From Akebia trifoliata (Eukaryota; Streptophyta; Magnoliopsida; Ranunculales; Lardizabalaceae): 64,000 nt of DNA. Of the stretch, positions 1 through 12,540 are shown piece after piece (position 1 is the first letter of the stretch; each line of letters opens with the position of its first letter). The stretch spans positions 14,548,760 through 14,612,759 of the forward strand of contig CM030718.1 of NCBI GenBank assembly GCA_017979445.1, given 5' to 3'. The translations under genes and the position numbers were made by a program. The notes under the pieces were generated by a model. The model saw only the letters and a program-made list of their open reading frames with translations. It was not told the DNA's origin and ran no database searches.

Positions 1-1046
1 TGGCTCAGGGATCGAAATGGTACTAGTAACTTCGAGTCACGATTAGTTAAAGAAGATGGTTAAGCTTAGATTCAGGATTACAAACAATGAGGTAGAGTAC
101 AAGGCCATATTGAATGGATTGAGGATGGCTAGAGAAGTCTACATAAAGAAGTTGACTTTATTAACATATTCATAGCTAGTGATAAATCAATACAACTAGG
201 GGTACCAAACAAAATTTAAATGAATGGCAAGACCTCGTCCTACTGAAAGAGGAACTTTCAGGTTTTGGCAAGGTCCACGTAAAAAGAATACCAGGGATAA
301 CAGTTGACATGCCAACTCATTGACTTACGTGGCCACTATGCTCGGAGAATCAAACGTATGAGATGTTAGAATAGAATACCAACAGAAGCCTAATAAAGAA
401 TAACTAAGGATGACATGTATGCAAATTGACCTAGCTCAAACTTGGGTGGATGAATACATAACATACCTAAGGGATGGTACAAGATTCTGAGATATACCAT
501 GATCGGGGAGGAGCTCTATAGGATGTCTTATGGGGGACCCCTTCTAAAATGTCTAAGTCTGGAGGAGTCTAGGCTAATAATGAATAAGATACACGAAAAG
601 ATTTGTGGGAACCATTTTGGAGCTCGGTCTTTAGCTAACAAGGTAATCACACCAAGGGTATTAGTGATCAAGGATACAAGATGATTGTAAAAGGTACATG
701 AGGACATGTGATCAGTGCTAGAGACATATGATAATGATTTTAAAACCAACAGGGGAACTTTACCTAATGATGACCCCATGACCGTTCGTGATATATGGAG
801 TAGATGTCGTAGGCCCTTTATCATAAGGGTCGGAAGGGAGAATATTCATATTGGCAGCAACTACCTACTTCAAAAAATGATAGAAATGGTACCATTGGCT
901 CAAGTAAGAGAACAAGAAGTGATCAAATTCATATGGGAGCACATCATCACTCGATTCGGAATATTATAAGCACTCATATCTCACAATGACACACAATTTA
1001 AAAGAAGCAAATGTTCTCTTATTGTGAAACATATGGAAAATGGTAC
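1..1046 (+). pseudogene. Decayed Ty3/gypsy RNase H-integrase fragment
   Basis: This is the 3' half of a Ty3/gypsy pol gene, readable only by switching frames. Near 60-170 a frame gives an RNase H stretch (FRITNNEVEYKAILNGLRMA). At 499-650 the integrase H2C2 region follows (EESR, IHEKICGNHFGARSLANKV), with the CxxC half as TCDQC near 705-717. At 770-960 the integrase core is recognisable: PWPF, then YGVDVVGPLS, then EVIKFIWEHIITRFGI. The last matching residues (FSYCETYGKWYK) end near 1046, directly against LTR sequence. Several stops and frameshifts rule out a functional protein. The wording resembles Tat/Retand-type elements more than the Ogre-like elements A and B, but the lineage is inferred by eye. 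Confidence 0.75.
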
Positions 1047-2041
1047 AAAAGTCCCCTTCGGGGGCAAAATGATAATTTTCCAATTGTAAAAATTTAAAAT
1101 TCTAAAATTAATAAATAAAACATTAATTAATGTAAAGTGAAATTTTAATAAAATTAAATTAAAAATTTGAACAAAGAAAATCAATCAATCAAACCCTCAG
1201 GAAAAATTTTAGGTGGTTGCCCACTTATTTAAGTGGAGCCCCCTTAATATTTATTAAAGGACCCCTCCATTCGGGGGCTCAAAGAATTAAAGATATAACT
1301 AAGGGGTTTTCCAAAAAAGTTAAAAATATATTCTTTCATTGTATGCAAGATTAAAAATCCTAATTCACCTTATCTAAAATAAACCTAGTCAAACTTAGAA
1401 ACTCCCAAAAAACTCTAAAAAAAAGGAGCCTCAATAACCTAATTTCGCAGGAAAGAGAAAATCCTAAGAAAGAGATGTCAAAAATACCCCCAACTTTTTC
1501 AAAATCCTAAATTTGAAGTCCTAACTCCCTACCTAACCTCCAAACCCCAGTTTTTACCCAAAAAACGCCTAGAAACCCTCCACAAACACCTAGAAACCTT
1601 AAAAAAAAAACATCCAAAAAATCATAAAACACTCAAATCTAAGAGGAAGATACCTCATCTTGGAGATCAAAATTTGATCCAGTGACGAATAAAAAATAGG
1701 AAAATTCATACAAGGACGTCTCCACCAATTCTGAGGGAACGTATTGTCGCAATCACCTAGGTAAAATAATATTTTTTATTTTATTATTTATTTTATTTTT
1801 TGTTAGGTTGTTAGCATTATGATTTTTGGAAAAAAGTAGAAACTGGCGTTTGCTGGGCAGAGTTGGTGCCTAACACCTTCCAACCCCATAACGTGATCCC
1901 CAGACTCATAGTTTCTTTTTCGTAGATTAGTGTTATTCATTTGTTTAGAGTCATGATTAGGTTCCTAGACCATAATAACTAGGTGGCGACTCCTAAACCC
2001 AAAAAAACATATACGCAACCCGTGGATAGAGGGCGCTTCCA
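1047..2041 (+). repeat. Truncated 5' LTR of element A
   Basis: This stretch aligns with the 3' two thirds of the LTR at 9260-10767. Shared landmarks are the CCCCTTCGGGG segment, the TTAGGTGGTTGCCCACTTAT segment and the terminal CGCTTCCA. The first roughly 500 bp of the LTR (the TGTAGACACC end) is absent. In its place integrase sequence abuts the LTR at about 1046. It is followed after one base by the PBS, as expected for a 5' LTR. Confidence 0.8.
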
Positions 2042-2042
2042 G

Positions 2043-2061
2043 TGGCGACTCCACTGGGGAC
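2043..2061 (+). other. Primer-binding site of element A
   Basis: TGGCGACTCCACTGGGGAC follows the LTR after one base. It is identical to the PBS of element B at 32042-32060 on the other strand. Ogre elements are known to use a tRNA-Arg primer and this PBS is of that type. The tRNA assignment is from memory, not from a search. Confidence 0.8.
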
Positions 2062-5000
2062 AATTTGAGGATTAAACTTAAAAATCTGAAAAATTGTGGC
2101 ATTGCAAAATTGACCTATTTTTTTATTTTCTATTTTAATTTAATTTAATATATTTTTTTGTTAATTTTTTTAGGGCATGTTAATAAAATGTTTTGGTTAA
2201 GTAGTTTTTTTTTAATTTTGTGGACTCCAAAACAATGAAAGATTCAAAGTGACATATGAAATGAGGATTGGGGATCTATGTAGAGAGAAAGGGAAACAAT
2301 TCGTTGTTTTTTATATGTTTCTTTTTTCTTCTTTTTTATATATTAAAAAGAAATTTACTGCTGTGCATGGTATAAAAAAAATTTCAAAAAATAAAATTCA
2401 ATTTTATTGTACGTGGTGTGTTGTTAGTAAAAAAGTTTTTTTTTTTAATTTTTCTTTTCTTTTCTTTTCATCTGTGTGCTGAAGGGGCAACAAATGAGAG
2501 ACGCCTCTCTCTTTCACTTTTCTTTGCAAAAGCAGAAATCAACCACACACGTTAAAAGCAAAAGAAAATCAAAGAGATAGAGAAAGAAAGAAAGAAAGGG
2601 AGAGTCGGTTGTAGAGCTCCGTTTGGTGCTATAATGGTGAATCATGTTCGTTTTTTTTCTTTCGTTGGAAATTCCCACACAGCGAAAGCTCAAACTCTGA
2701 GTGTTGTGTTTTCATCGTTCATGGTTCTTAATTGTAACGTTTTGTTTAGATTTCTTTATTGTTGAAGCTTCAACAATCGGGATCTCAGATTTCGATTTCT
2801 GATGGTTTATGTTTTTTGAAATCTAAGAATTAGAGTCGTTTTCGTGAAATAGAGGTAAGATCTATGTGTTTTCTGGGTTTCTAATAGATTTTTTTTTCTT
2901 TCAGAGTTACGTTTGATGGATCTATTATGAAATGCGTCGATTCGACTAGTTATTTAGATTGGATGATAGCGGATCTTACGAATTTGGTTAGGATTGGTGT
3001 CGTTTATAGATCGTATAGGAAATGAAATTGTTCTTCGTGGTTGAAAAAAAAACACCAGAGATCCCTCTCTTTCTCTCTCTCTCTGAGCTTCGATTTGAAG
3101 GAGTTGTTCACATTGCAGCTATGGAGATCATTTAGACTTACTGTTTGTTTAGAGTATCTACTAGAATTGAGTGTAATTTACAGTGTGTTACATATTCTGG
3201 ATACATTACTGGAATTCTTGTAGATTCCAACTCGATACATCTACTACCATTGACTCTTGATAAGATGAATACGTTGGAATCTTCATGTCTTGATGTGATT
3301 CCATCAACACCTTTATGCCGAATGAGTCCAATAAGTCGAAGAGTTTTTTGTTGTTACTAATAGCATAGTAGCACCAAAATTTTTTATTTAAAAAAAAAAG
3401 ATTTGTTGTGAGTGCTGTGTGTGTTGACAGCAATAAAACAAAAAAAAAAATTATTTGAAATAATGTCGTTTTCATTCTTCATGTTGGGAGTGTCGTGCTG
3501 CCAGTAATGTATAAAAATTTTCTTTATTTAACATTGGCAGCATATTAAAAACATGTGAGTTGGGTTGTGAGTGTTGCTCGCAGCAGCATAAAAATTTTTT
3601 TTATAAATTTTTGGGCTAGTCTTACTGGCTTAGCAAGGTTTCTTTCTTACTAAGAGTTGTTGACTTCGCCATGTAGCAACCGCTAAAGTGATCCAATAGC
3701 GGATGAAATTCTACGAACTTTAAAAAGAAAATTTTCAATACATTTAAAAAAAAATAATTTTCATTTTGAATTTTGATTTTAAATTTGAGTTCATGACCGT
3801 CATTTTTCAAAACCTTGGATCTAAGTATTATTTTTTCAAAATTATATTTTATTCTTGGATCCACATTTTTTCCATCAAATCTAAAAAGGTTATGGTATTT
3901 GATTACCGATGAGATGACCATGTTGGCTTAATGACCCTTAGTAAAATTTGAAACCTTATGAGTTCTTCAAGTTAGCCTATGTTCTTAAAAAATTTGTCAT
4001 GCATGTCTTTCAAAAAAAAAAAAAAATTGTTCATCTCTCTTTATCTCTAGAACTATCAATCTATCCTCAATTCAATGTTCGTTGAAATATCAATTTGTTT
4101 TGGATTGCTCAAAAGTGACCCTTGATTGGACTGTAAATAAGAAAAAAAGAGTCTTTTTGTTTTAATTCATTTTAAAATAAGGAAAAAAAAAAACTTGTTC
4201 TTGTGATTGGTCGATGCTTAATTATTGATGTGCTATCTTTGTTGATTGACTATCTGAAATGTCGTGACCTTAATTGATATATATATTTGATGTGCATGCT
4301 TTAATCTTGATCTTGATGCTTTGGATATTTATGCTTTATGATCATGTTTCTCTAATATCCATATTGTGATGATCTGATTTGGCCCATGGGCCCATTTATC
4401 TGAAAAACGCCCCGGGCACACCCTACCCTATTTTGCACAAACCACTAGCATGTTTATTTTGTTGCATTGCACACTTGCATGTCCCTTATAACCAACGTGG
4501 CACTAGTGTGTGGCCTGGTCTCCTCGGAGATGCGACGTCATTCATGAAAATCATAACTCTAGTCACGTACCTTAGGGTATATAAAACTGGGGCATTAGTA
4601 CCGTTTGATTAGGTGACACTGAAAGGTATATCGATGTACTTAGGCTAGAGCGACCTAAACCTTTGTCCAATTATAAGTCGTAAAGTCACATGTCCCGATT
4701 ACCAACCCTAGACTCGTACCTATACGGTATATCAAAGTTAATTTAAGCTCACCAACTGCACTTCTTGGTTAAAATCAGTGCATAAGTGAGATCCTGCCCC
4801 GATGTACTATAATACAAGGGGGATATATTACGTCTATTCTAAATGAAAGGTGACTTAAGAGTGCCCTTACTCAGCATCGTGCGCCACCTCTCAACGGAGA
4901 ATTAAACTGGCTACTTTTGACTTTAGAGATTTGGGTTGGAGTCTTAGATAATCACTTAAATGGTATATCAAACCAAGTCACTATGTACCGTCTGATTGAG

Positions 5001-5500
5001 TACACTCGAGAGGTATATAGGTACACTTGGACAAGGGTGGCCAGATAAATTGCATTGCACATAGTAAACCTAGAGTTTAGGAGCTTTCCTATATGTCACG
5101 ACCCGAACTGATTATGGGTATTCCCAGGTTGCTCTATTCAATCCAATCAACAGGTAAGTGGGCGGACCGGTCTAGACCATTCAAACTAAACCTGCAATAT
5201 CGGTCCGACCCAATATGTGAAATGTAAATCAATTAGCCCAATCGACAAAAAGATCAAACTGATCAACACCAAACCGGTTGGACTAATTGGTTTTACATTC
5301 AAAGATTCAGACTATTTTATACTAAAAAGATTCCATCTTAGGGTCAAATTATTTTGTCTGATCAGAGGTTCAATCCCAATCAGGGGTAGACCCGTGGTTA
5401 ATCTATTTCACCTTCTTGGTCACTATAGACTTATAGTGCAATTGGATTCAATGTTTTCCACAGGACTTATGCTTATATCAAAATTTTAATCATGTGGTTA
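2062..5500 (+). other. Untranslated leader of element A
   Basis: This is a long region without a credible ORF. It has T- and A-rich stretches near 2100-2470 and 3380-4030 and a pyrimidine/purine-rich part at 2500-3100. The block 4379-5260 corresponds to the leader of element B at 28500-29490 on the minus strand. It starts with the same perfect palindrome GGCCCATGGGCC (4381-4392) at a similar distance from the PBS. Short ORFs here show no recognisable domain and I treat them as chance. Confidence 0.6.
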
Positions 5501-5914
5501 AGAGTCAAACCTTCAAAATCAATGGTTATTCTTGGTTTACTTTCATAATTACTCCTAAACATTCTAAACCCATCTATACCACTTTAGATCCATCAAAAGA
5601 ATCGTCTAGCCAAAGTACCAGTGTTAAGTCCAAGTAGTCTACCTTTGCACTGTAGTATTATGTCCATCCACCTAGAAAGACCTCCCCATTTTTTAGTAAG
5701 TGTCCCTGAGTTTCCTTTTAGTTTCAGTTCAGTTTTCGTTAGTCTTGAAATTCAGTTGGTCTATTCAGTTACGTTAGTCTTTATTTAATTTTAGAGTTTT
5801 AGTCGAGTTTGTCAGTCTATGTTTTTTTAATTCTAATAGAATAAAGAAGCTTCTGATTATCATGCGTGTAATAATGATTTGAGCATAATATCAAACATGA
5901 AGAATGACTTAGAA

Positions 5915-6385
5915 CTCACTAATCGAACTTAATAAATATTGGAATTGAAGAGTACACTTAAGAAGTGCAAATAGATACTACATTATCCTCAAGGGAATAT
6001 TAGAAAATAATAAACTTACTTGAGAAATTCAACAATGTTCTTGTATGACCTCATGAGGATATATTGATAGATTGTACCAAAATAGATCAAGGCATAAAGT
6101 TGAAGGTCAACTTCAAAATCAAAGATTATCGATCAAGAATGATGTAGTTGAAACCATTAACAAAGGTGCTAAGATCCACAAGAAGGGATTCATCATGTTT
6201 TTCAATCAAGAGAAAAGAGTTCTCATTCACAAAAGCATAAAAGATTTTCTTGAAGTTCTAAAAGAGTCGAGCAGTTAAATACCAAGAACTCAATCATATT
6301 CGATTTCATAGAAAAAAAATTTACTCGACAGAGCAATCAAGACATCGAGTTTCCTAAACTTTGACCAAATCAAATAGTATTTCTT
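5915..6385 (+). pseudogene. Collapsed pol remnant of element A
   Basis: From about 5930 a frame broken by stops reads INIGIEEYT, EVQIDTTLSSREY and INLLEKFNNVLV, then PHEDILID. This is the conserved lead-in to Ogre/Tat reverse transcriptase; the equivalent in element B lies near 23240-23400. At about 6340-6385 the sequence matches the very end of pol in element B (residues DQIK and the following AAGGAGGCC). RT, RNase H and almost all of integrase are missing between these points. A 68-codon ORF at 6072-6278 has no recognisable domain. Deletion is inferred from the comparison with B. Confidence 0.5.
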
Positions 6386-6984
6386 CAAAGGAGGCCTTCT
6401 TTGGTTGAACCATTTTTCTATCTTACCAAGAAAATAAAACCTTCTTTAGCCCCTCGCAGCCTCTAAAAAAATCAATAGTCATTTTTTTCTAAACTACACC
6501 AACCAACCTAAGGAAAGGATCTTTGTATGAGCTACGTTGTGACCTGATCCCAAAAGTGAAAATAAATATTTGGGGTATATAGGCAACCTGAGAAGTTACT
6601 TTAGGTCCGATCATGCAAAAAAATGTATTCTCTTAAGAAAAATATCATCCAAAAGGAAAATCCTCTTTTGAAAGGTTCAAAAGAAGTAATGTCAAACTAG
6701 GGGCATTAAAAAAAAGAGAATAAAAAGAATTGACAGAAAAAAAAATAATACCAAACTAGGGGCGTTAAAAAAAAGAGTCAAAAGAATTTATAAAAAAAAT
6801 ACCAAACTAGCGGTATTAGAAAAAGAGAGAATATCAGACTAGGGGCATTTTGGAAAAGTTGAGCCTTTATACCTTTTCTTTCTAAACTATGTCCTAAGCC
6901 CACCTATTAAGTCCTCTTGAATGCTAATTGACTCGATTAGGGTGCAGGGAACCTAAAGTTTTCAAATTGAATATTCAAGATCAT

Positions 6985-7345
6985 CAAGAAAAAAAGAGAA
7001 GTCCGCTAGGTTGAAAACCTGAAAATGTGACCTAGACAAAAATTATGGTACACAAAAAAAGAAAATCATATTAAGAAGAAAAAATCAAAAGAAAATTGTC
7101 GAGTTGGTTATTCAAGATCATCGAGAAAAAAGAGAAGTCCGCTAAGTTGAAAATCCGAAAGGACGACTCAGGCAAAAGTTAGGGCATAACCATAAAAAAA
7201 GAAGGCCTACTAGGTTGAAAACCTGAAAATGTGACCTAGGCAAAAATCAAGACATCATCAGAAAAAGAAAAAACAAAGCCCGCTAGATTGAAAACATGAA
7301 GAGGCGATCTAGGCAAAAATTAGGGCATCATCAAATAGGGGAAAA
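6985..7345 (+). repeat. Diverged tandem repeats around GTTGAAAACCTGAAAATGTGAC
   Basis: At least four imperfect units share the string CGCTAGGTTGAAAACCTGAA followed by a GTGACCTAG-like segment and an A-rich spacer, near 7000, 7140, 7205 and 7280. The same kind of unit, as reverse complement, is found in element B near 19375-19590. This repeat block is therefore an old, shared part of the family's 3' UTR. Confidence 0.6.
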
Positions 7346-7984
7346 TGTCTCATCAAGAAGAAAAATTCAGAAGGAAGCTTGTGTAGAAAAAAAATATAGA
7401 ACCATTCAAGCTAGAACATTCGACGAAAATAATGTTGAAGTCGAAGAAACTTAGAAGTCATCTTGAACATTGTAAGATCTTTAAGAGTATGTTTACTTAT
7501 CCAAGTGTTCGCTAAAGAAAAATGTAGAACCATCAACCACTTTGAAGAAAAAGATCTTCTGTTCTAATAATTATCAAGATTTTAAGTCTAGCTCAAACAT
7601 TTTTCAAAGAAAATTCAATTATCAAATTCTTTATTGCACATATGATAATCTTAAGAGTCTTGAAAATTTAAAGAAATGTTGATTCTTTTTTCTGTCATAT
7701 TTCAGAGTCCATAGTTGCTCGTTCATATTTTTCAAATGCAATCCATTCCATCAGTTTCGTAGTCAAATTCCAGTTGAAGCCAACCTTGAAACTAGGGATA
7801 TTTTTGAAAGTTATTGTGATTCCAAAGTTTTGTTCTTAATCACATGATAAAAAAGAAAAATCTTACAAAAGTTAAAAAGTCCGGTGAAACCGAATGATAA
7901 TTATGAATCCAGATGCATGATAAGCCAATAAATGCCCAATCTCCCAAACTTTGAGCTCGATAATACCTAATATTTAACTAATTC

Positions 7985-8745
7985 AAGCTCGAGAAATGTG
8001 TCCCTGATAAGTTCGAGTCCGAGAAATGAGACTCCAATCTTTTTGAATGATAAAATGAGTAGAATTTTTTAAGTTCCTACAAACCTTAGTTCGAGTCCGA
8101 GAAACAAGACTCCAACTTTAACCGGATTTTTTAAGTTCTTGTAAACCTTAGCTAGAGTCCGAGAAACGAGACTCCAGCTTCATTTGAATCATAGAATGAA
8201 TTAACAGGATTATTTAAGTTACTGTAACCTTAGCTAGAGCCCGAGAAACGAGACTCCAACTTTGTTTGAATCATAAAATGAATTAACAGGATTGTTTAAG
8301 TCCATGTAAACCTTAGCTAGAGTTTGAGAAATGAGACTCTAACTTTGTTTGAATCATAGAATGAATTAATAGGATTGTTTAAGTTCTTACAAACCTTAGT
8401 CAGAGTCCGAGAAATGAGACTCCAACTTTGTTTGAATCATAGAATGAATTAACAGGATTGTTTAAGTTCTTGTAAACCTTAGCCAGAGTCTGAGAAACGA
8501 GACTCCAGTTTTGTTTGAATCATAGAATGAATTAACAGGATTGTTTAAGTTCTTGTAAATCTCAATCAGAGTCCGAGAAACGAGACTCCAGCTTTGTTTG
8601 AATCATAAAATGAATTAAGGAGATTGTTTAAGTTCCTGTAAACCTCAGTTTGAGTCCGAGAAACGAGACTCCAACTTGAATATGATTTTTTAAGTTTCTA
8701 TAAACCTTAGCTCGAGAAGCGTGGCTCCAATGAGCTCAAGTTCGA
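7985..8745 (+). repeat. 83-bp tandem repeats with a GAGTC/GACTC stem
   Basis: The motif GAGTCCGAGAAACGAGACTC recurs at about 8093, 8155, 8236, 8320, 8403, 8486, 8569 and 8652. Most spacing is 83 bp and one early unit is shortened to about 62 bp. The linker carries TTTGAATCATAGAATGAATT and GTTTAAGTTC. Each unit holds a small inverted repeat, GAGTC and GACTC, around a loop of about 10 bases. Degenerate units extend to each side. Tandem arrays at this place, between pol and the 3' LTR, are known for Ogre/Tat elements. Confidence 0.85.
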
Positions 8746-9242
8746 TAAACGAGACTAAAATTTTTTCAAATTCTAAAAAAGTATTTCGATAGGATTTAAT
8801 AAAATTTCTACATCACCTATCTCGTTATTCAAACTTACCATAATTCAATATTATGTGATTGTTTTCATTGCATATGTGCATTTAAATTTGAATCATCATC
8901 ATCAGCGAGAAAAGATCTCTAGGACCTGACATTTGTGATTATCGAGGAGAGTTTATTCTCAATGATCTGATAGAATACTCAATAGGCATCACCCATTGCA
9001 CACACGTGCACTTTTGATTAGTCGGAGAGAATTTTTCAAAATTCAAGGATCTGACATCGTCAGTGAGAGTTTAGGCTCGAGGACCTAACATACCTTTAGT
9101 CTGGGAGAGTTTTACCCTCAAAGATCAGAATGCCCCGATGAATTGCTAAATCAGGCTGCAAAATGAACTGTCACTAGCTTTGGCATTCAGATATCGTACT
9201 ATCTACCGAAAAAGATTTGCTATCTGGTTTGTTTCAATCCTC

Positions 9243-9259
9243 TGCCAAAAAGGGGCATC
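9243..9259 (+). other. Polypurine tract of element A
   Basis: TGCCAAAAAGGGGCATC immediately precedes the LTR start TGTAGACACC. The equivalent in element B, at 17512-17528 on the minus strand, reads TGCCAAAGAGGGGCATC. Plus-strand DNA synthesis of the retroelement would be primed here. Confidence 0.75.
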
Positions 9260-10767
9260 TGTAGACACCCCATTTTTGTACTCGCCTGATTAATCAACTC
9301 GTCAACCCGATTGCGACAATTTCCAATGATGGATGAATATTTTAATATTTTTATTTGTTACTAGATATGTTTCAGAAATTCAGATAATGTATCTCAAACA
9401 AACAAAACTATAGAAATCATGCCATGATAGGAAAATATGATCTCAAAAACATAGAGATCATCATTTTCAGACTAAAATAAATTTTACGATAAAAATCAGT
9501 AAAAAAATGATCAAATTATCAAAATACCCCTAACATCAAAACATCCTTAGATCCCACATCATGCTTAGGAAAACCCTTTCGAACATAGAAAACAACAAAG
9601 TAAAATAAATAAACTATTCTGTTAATTTGTACTAAATTTGATAAAATTACGAAAATGCCCCTCATTGGGTTCACAATCATTTCATACAAAAAAAATTCAT
9701 AAATGACACAAACCGATAATCCCATCGAATTCCTTACGAAAAATCGATTCCTAAACATTCCAAAACATCACAAAATGACTCCTCAACACAAAAATCCCCT
9801 TCGGGGCCAAAACAATAATTTTCTAATTATAAAAATTTAAAATTCTGAAATTAATAAATAAAACATTAATTAATGTAAAGTGAAACCTTAATAAAAGTAA
9901 ATTAAAATTTGAACAAAGAAAATCAATCAATCAAACTCTTAGGAAAAATTTTAGGTGGTTGCCCACTTATTTAAATTGAGCCCCTTGATATTTATTAAAG
10001 GACCCTTCCATCCGGGGGCTCAAAGAATTAAAGATATACTTAGGGAGTTTTCAAAAAATTTAAAAATATATTCTTTCATTGTACGAAAGATTAAAAATCC
10101 TAAATTCAAAATCCTAATTCTAAACCCTAATTCACCTTATCTTAAATAAACCTAGTCAAACTTAGAAACTCCCAAAAAACTCTATAAAAAGGAGCCTCCA
10201 CTACCTAATTTCACAGGAAAAAGAAAATCCTAGGAAAGAGAGGTCAGAAATACCCCTTAGCCTTCCCAAAACCCTAAATTTGAAGTCCTAACTCCTTACC
10301 TAACATCCAAACTCCAGTTTTTGCCTAAAAAACACCTAGAAACTCATCACAAACACCGAGAAACCTTCCAAAAAAATATCTAAAAAATCATAAAATACTC
10401 AGATCTAGGAGGAAGATACCCCATCTTGGAGATCGAAATCTGATCTAGTGATAGAGAAAAAATAGGAAAACTCATACAAGGATGGCTCCGCCAATTCTGA
10501 AGGAACGTATTGTCTTAATCACCCAGGTAAAATTGTCTTTTTTAATTTTATTATTAATTTTATTTTTTGTTAGGTTGTTAGCAATGTGATTTTTGGGAAA
10601 AAGTAGAGACCGACGTTTACCAGGCGGGGTTGGTGCCTAACACCTTCGTAGATTAGTGTTATTCATTTGTTTAGAGTCATGATTAGGTTCCTAGACCACT
10701 ATAAATAGGTGGCCACTCCCAAACCCAAAAAAGTGGATCCGCAACCCGTAGATAGAGGATGCTTTCA
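9260..10767 (+). repeat. 3' LTR of element A (1,508 bp)
   Basis: It begins TGTAGACACCCCATTTTTG and ends GATGCTTTCA, giving the usual TG...CA termini. It matches the LTRs of element B along its length. A TATA-like box, TATAAAAA, at about 10183-10190 precedes GGAGCCTCC and is the probable promoter for LTR transcription. It carries the parts missing from the truncated 5' LTR. The bases after the LTR are CTAAG, but the partner flank is lost. Confidence 0.85.
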
Positions 10768-12540
10768 CTAAGAAGAGTTGAAAGATTGTAAGAGGCCCCT
10801 CCTGATTTCCTTCCATCTCTAGTATTTTCTATGATTTTTTTCCTTCCATATCTTAACATAACCAACGTAGAAATTAAGCACTCTTAGGATCACCTTCATT
10901 TACACTTGATTTATTATGAATACACGCTTAGGATCGCTACACATTTTGATAACCTAAAAACCTCACAACGTTAGGAAAATGAGCCTTGTAAACTAGAAAT
11001 ACTCACATTGGGACTGCAAGAAACCTCTCATCAAAATTTACATAAATTGACAAAATGATCAAGAATACCTCAAACGTTTGACTTTTACGTATAAACCTCG
11101 ATTCCTAGGAAAACATGACTTTGAAACAAAAAATAAACCTCTCATTAATACTCACACAAATTGATAAAGTTTAGAGATTTCGACGCTTAGGAAGACAACA
11201 ACATCTCTCATAAAATGACAGCAATGATGAAAGTTAAGCCGCAATCAAAAATCTTAAAATAAAATTAAAATTTGAAATTGATTGTTGGATTCTTGTTGTT
11301 TGAGATTTATTTAATGCACCCTAATGAACAAGAAATGCTAAAATTGAATAAAGGTGGGGTGCCAATAGTACTTTTTGAAGGCTAAGGAGTCATTGTCTAC
11401 AAATAATTAAAATTCAAGATCGTCAATCATTAATTGCCAATCAAAATAATAAAAAACCATCTAATAACCTAATCAATTTTAAAATCAACCATCGATCAAA
11501 CTAATTAATGTAAAATTTAACACAATCGAGCCAATCAAATCAATTATGAATCAATTAATATAAATTATAAACCTTGATTAAAAAATTTCCAACTAATCGA
11601 TAACCATTAAAATTATTCGACCGATTTTAAAATTGTTTGAACAACTTAAAATCATTAAGAAATTGAATATCAACCAATCAAATTGAGGGGAGGAGGCAAT
11701 GCAAAATGGGTGAGATGCATGGGATCATTGATCATGGTCTAGAAAGTGATTTCTAAAGCCTTTATTTCATAAACTTTATGGTAAAACTACACACTAAATC
11801 CCCTTATTAGACATAATGCATTGTTAGTTCATATTTATCATTGATTTCCATTAAATAATGCATATTGGAACTAATTACTATTATTTTTGTACAACAAGAA
11901 ATGGTAGTAAAACTTCAGAACCAATTTAGAAAATTAGAAGAAATCACTGCGATCAAAGACTCGAAAGAAGTCAACTGACTAAGACCCAAGTCCATTGGGC
12001 TCATTTTGACCGCGATGCCTAGGTTAACTCGGGTAGCATAGTCATGTTGGTGAGTCAAGCCTCGAAATTTGTACAGAAGATTGGCGACTGAAACTCATTC
12101 ATATTGAATTAAGTTTTTTGAATTGTAATTACGGAAGGTTTCTGAACCCTAAAAATCCTAGAAACCTTAATTTGGTCTTTATAAATATGATACCAAACTA
12201 GAGTTACAGATATCTAGAATTTTAGTAGCTTTACTTTATTATTAATTTTTTAGTCTTTTTTTAAAAAAAGAAGTTGTAATCAAGGGGACTTTGTCGGTTT
12301 CAAAATCAAGAAGTAATAAAAAAGATTTTTTTTCTCATCTCTACTCTCTCACTTTCTTATTCTCTTTATTTTATTTTCACATTATTGTTCTTGCAATAAC
12401 TATCGGCTAAACTCTCCATTAGATCGGTCGAGAAAGCTTGAACAAGATTCTGTTAGCTTCTTTTTATTGTTCTCATATCTATGCTTTATTATTTATTGTG
12501 AAAATTATCGAATGAAATATTAACTGTTCTAATCCTTGGG
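10768..12540. other. Unassigned AT-rich DNA
   Basis: I see no gene, RNA gene or clear transposon here. A phrase GGGTGCCAATAG near 11352 recurs at 34307 at the edge of another repeat and may be a small transposon terminus. Short ORFs lack recognisable domains. Confidence 0.4.

Larger units (their letters stand above)
6386..9242 (+). other. 3' untranslated region of element A
   Basis: This matches the region of element B between the pol stop and the polypurine tract. One shared stretch is AGGCAACCTGAGAAGTTACT at about 6580, whose reverse complement lies in B near 19890-19910. Three or four short repeats of the AACTAGGGGC type with A-rich spacers lie at 6690-6850 and have counterparts in B near 18950-19050. 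Two tandem-repeat blocks lie inside and are listed separately. No ORF worth calling is present. Confidence 0.65.
1047..10767 (+). mobile_element. Element A: Ogre-like Ty3/gypsy derivative nearly devoid of coding sequence
   Basis: The element has a truncated 5' LTR (1047-2041), a PBS (2043-2061), a long leader, a small pol relic, a 3' UTR with tandem repeats, a PPT and a full 3' LTR (9260-10767). LTR, PBS, PPT, leader block and 3' UTR all match the minus-strand element B, so both belong to one family. ORF1, gag, protease and nearly all of pol are missing. About 0.5 kb of broken pol lies where roughly 8 kb would be expected. It is therefore a defective or non-autonomous copy. The left end is cut at the junction with the integrase relic, so no target duplication can be tested. 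Confidence 0.8.
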
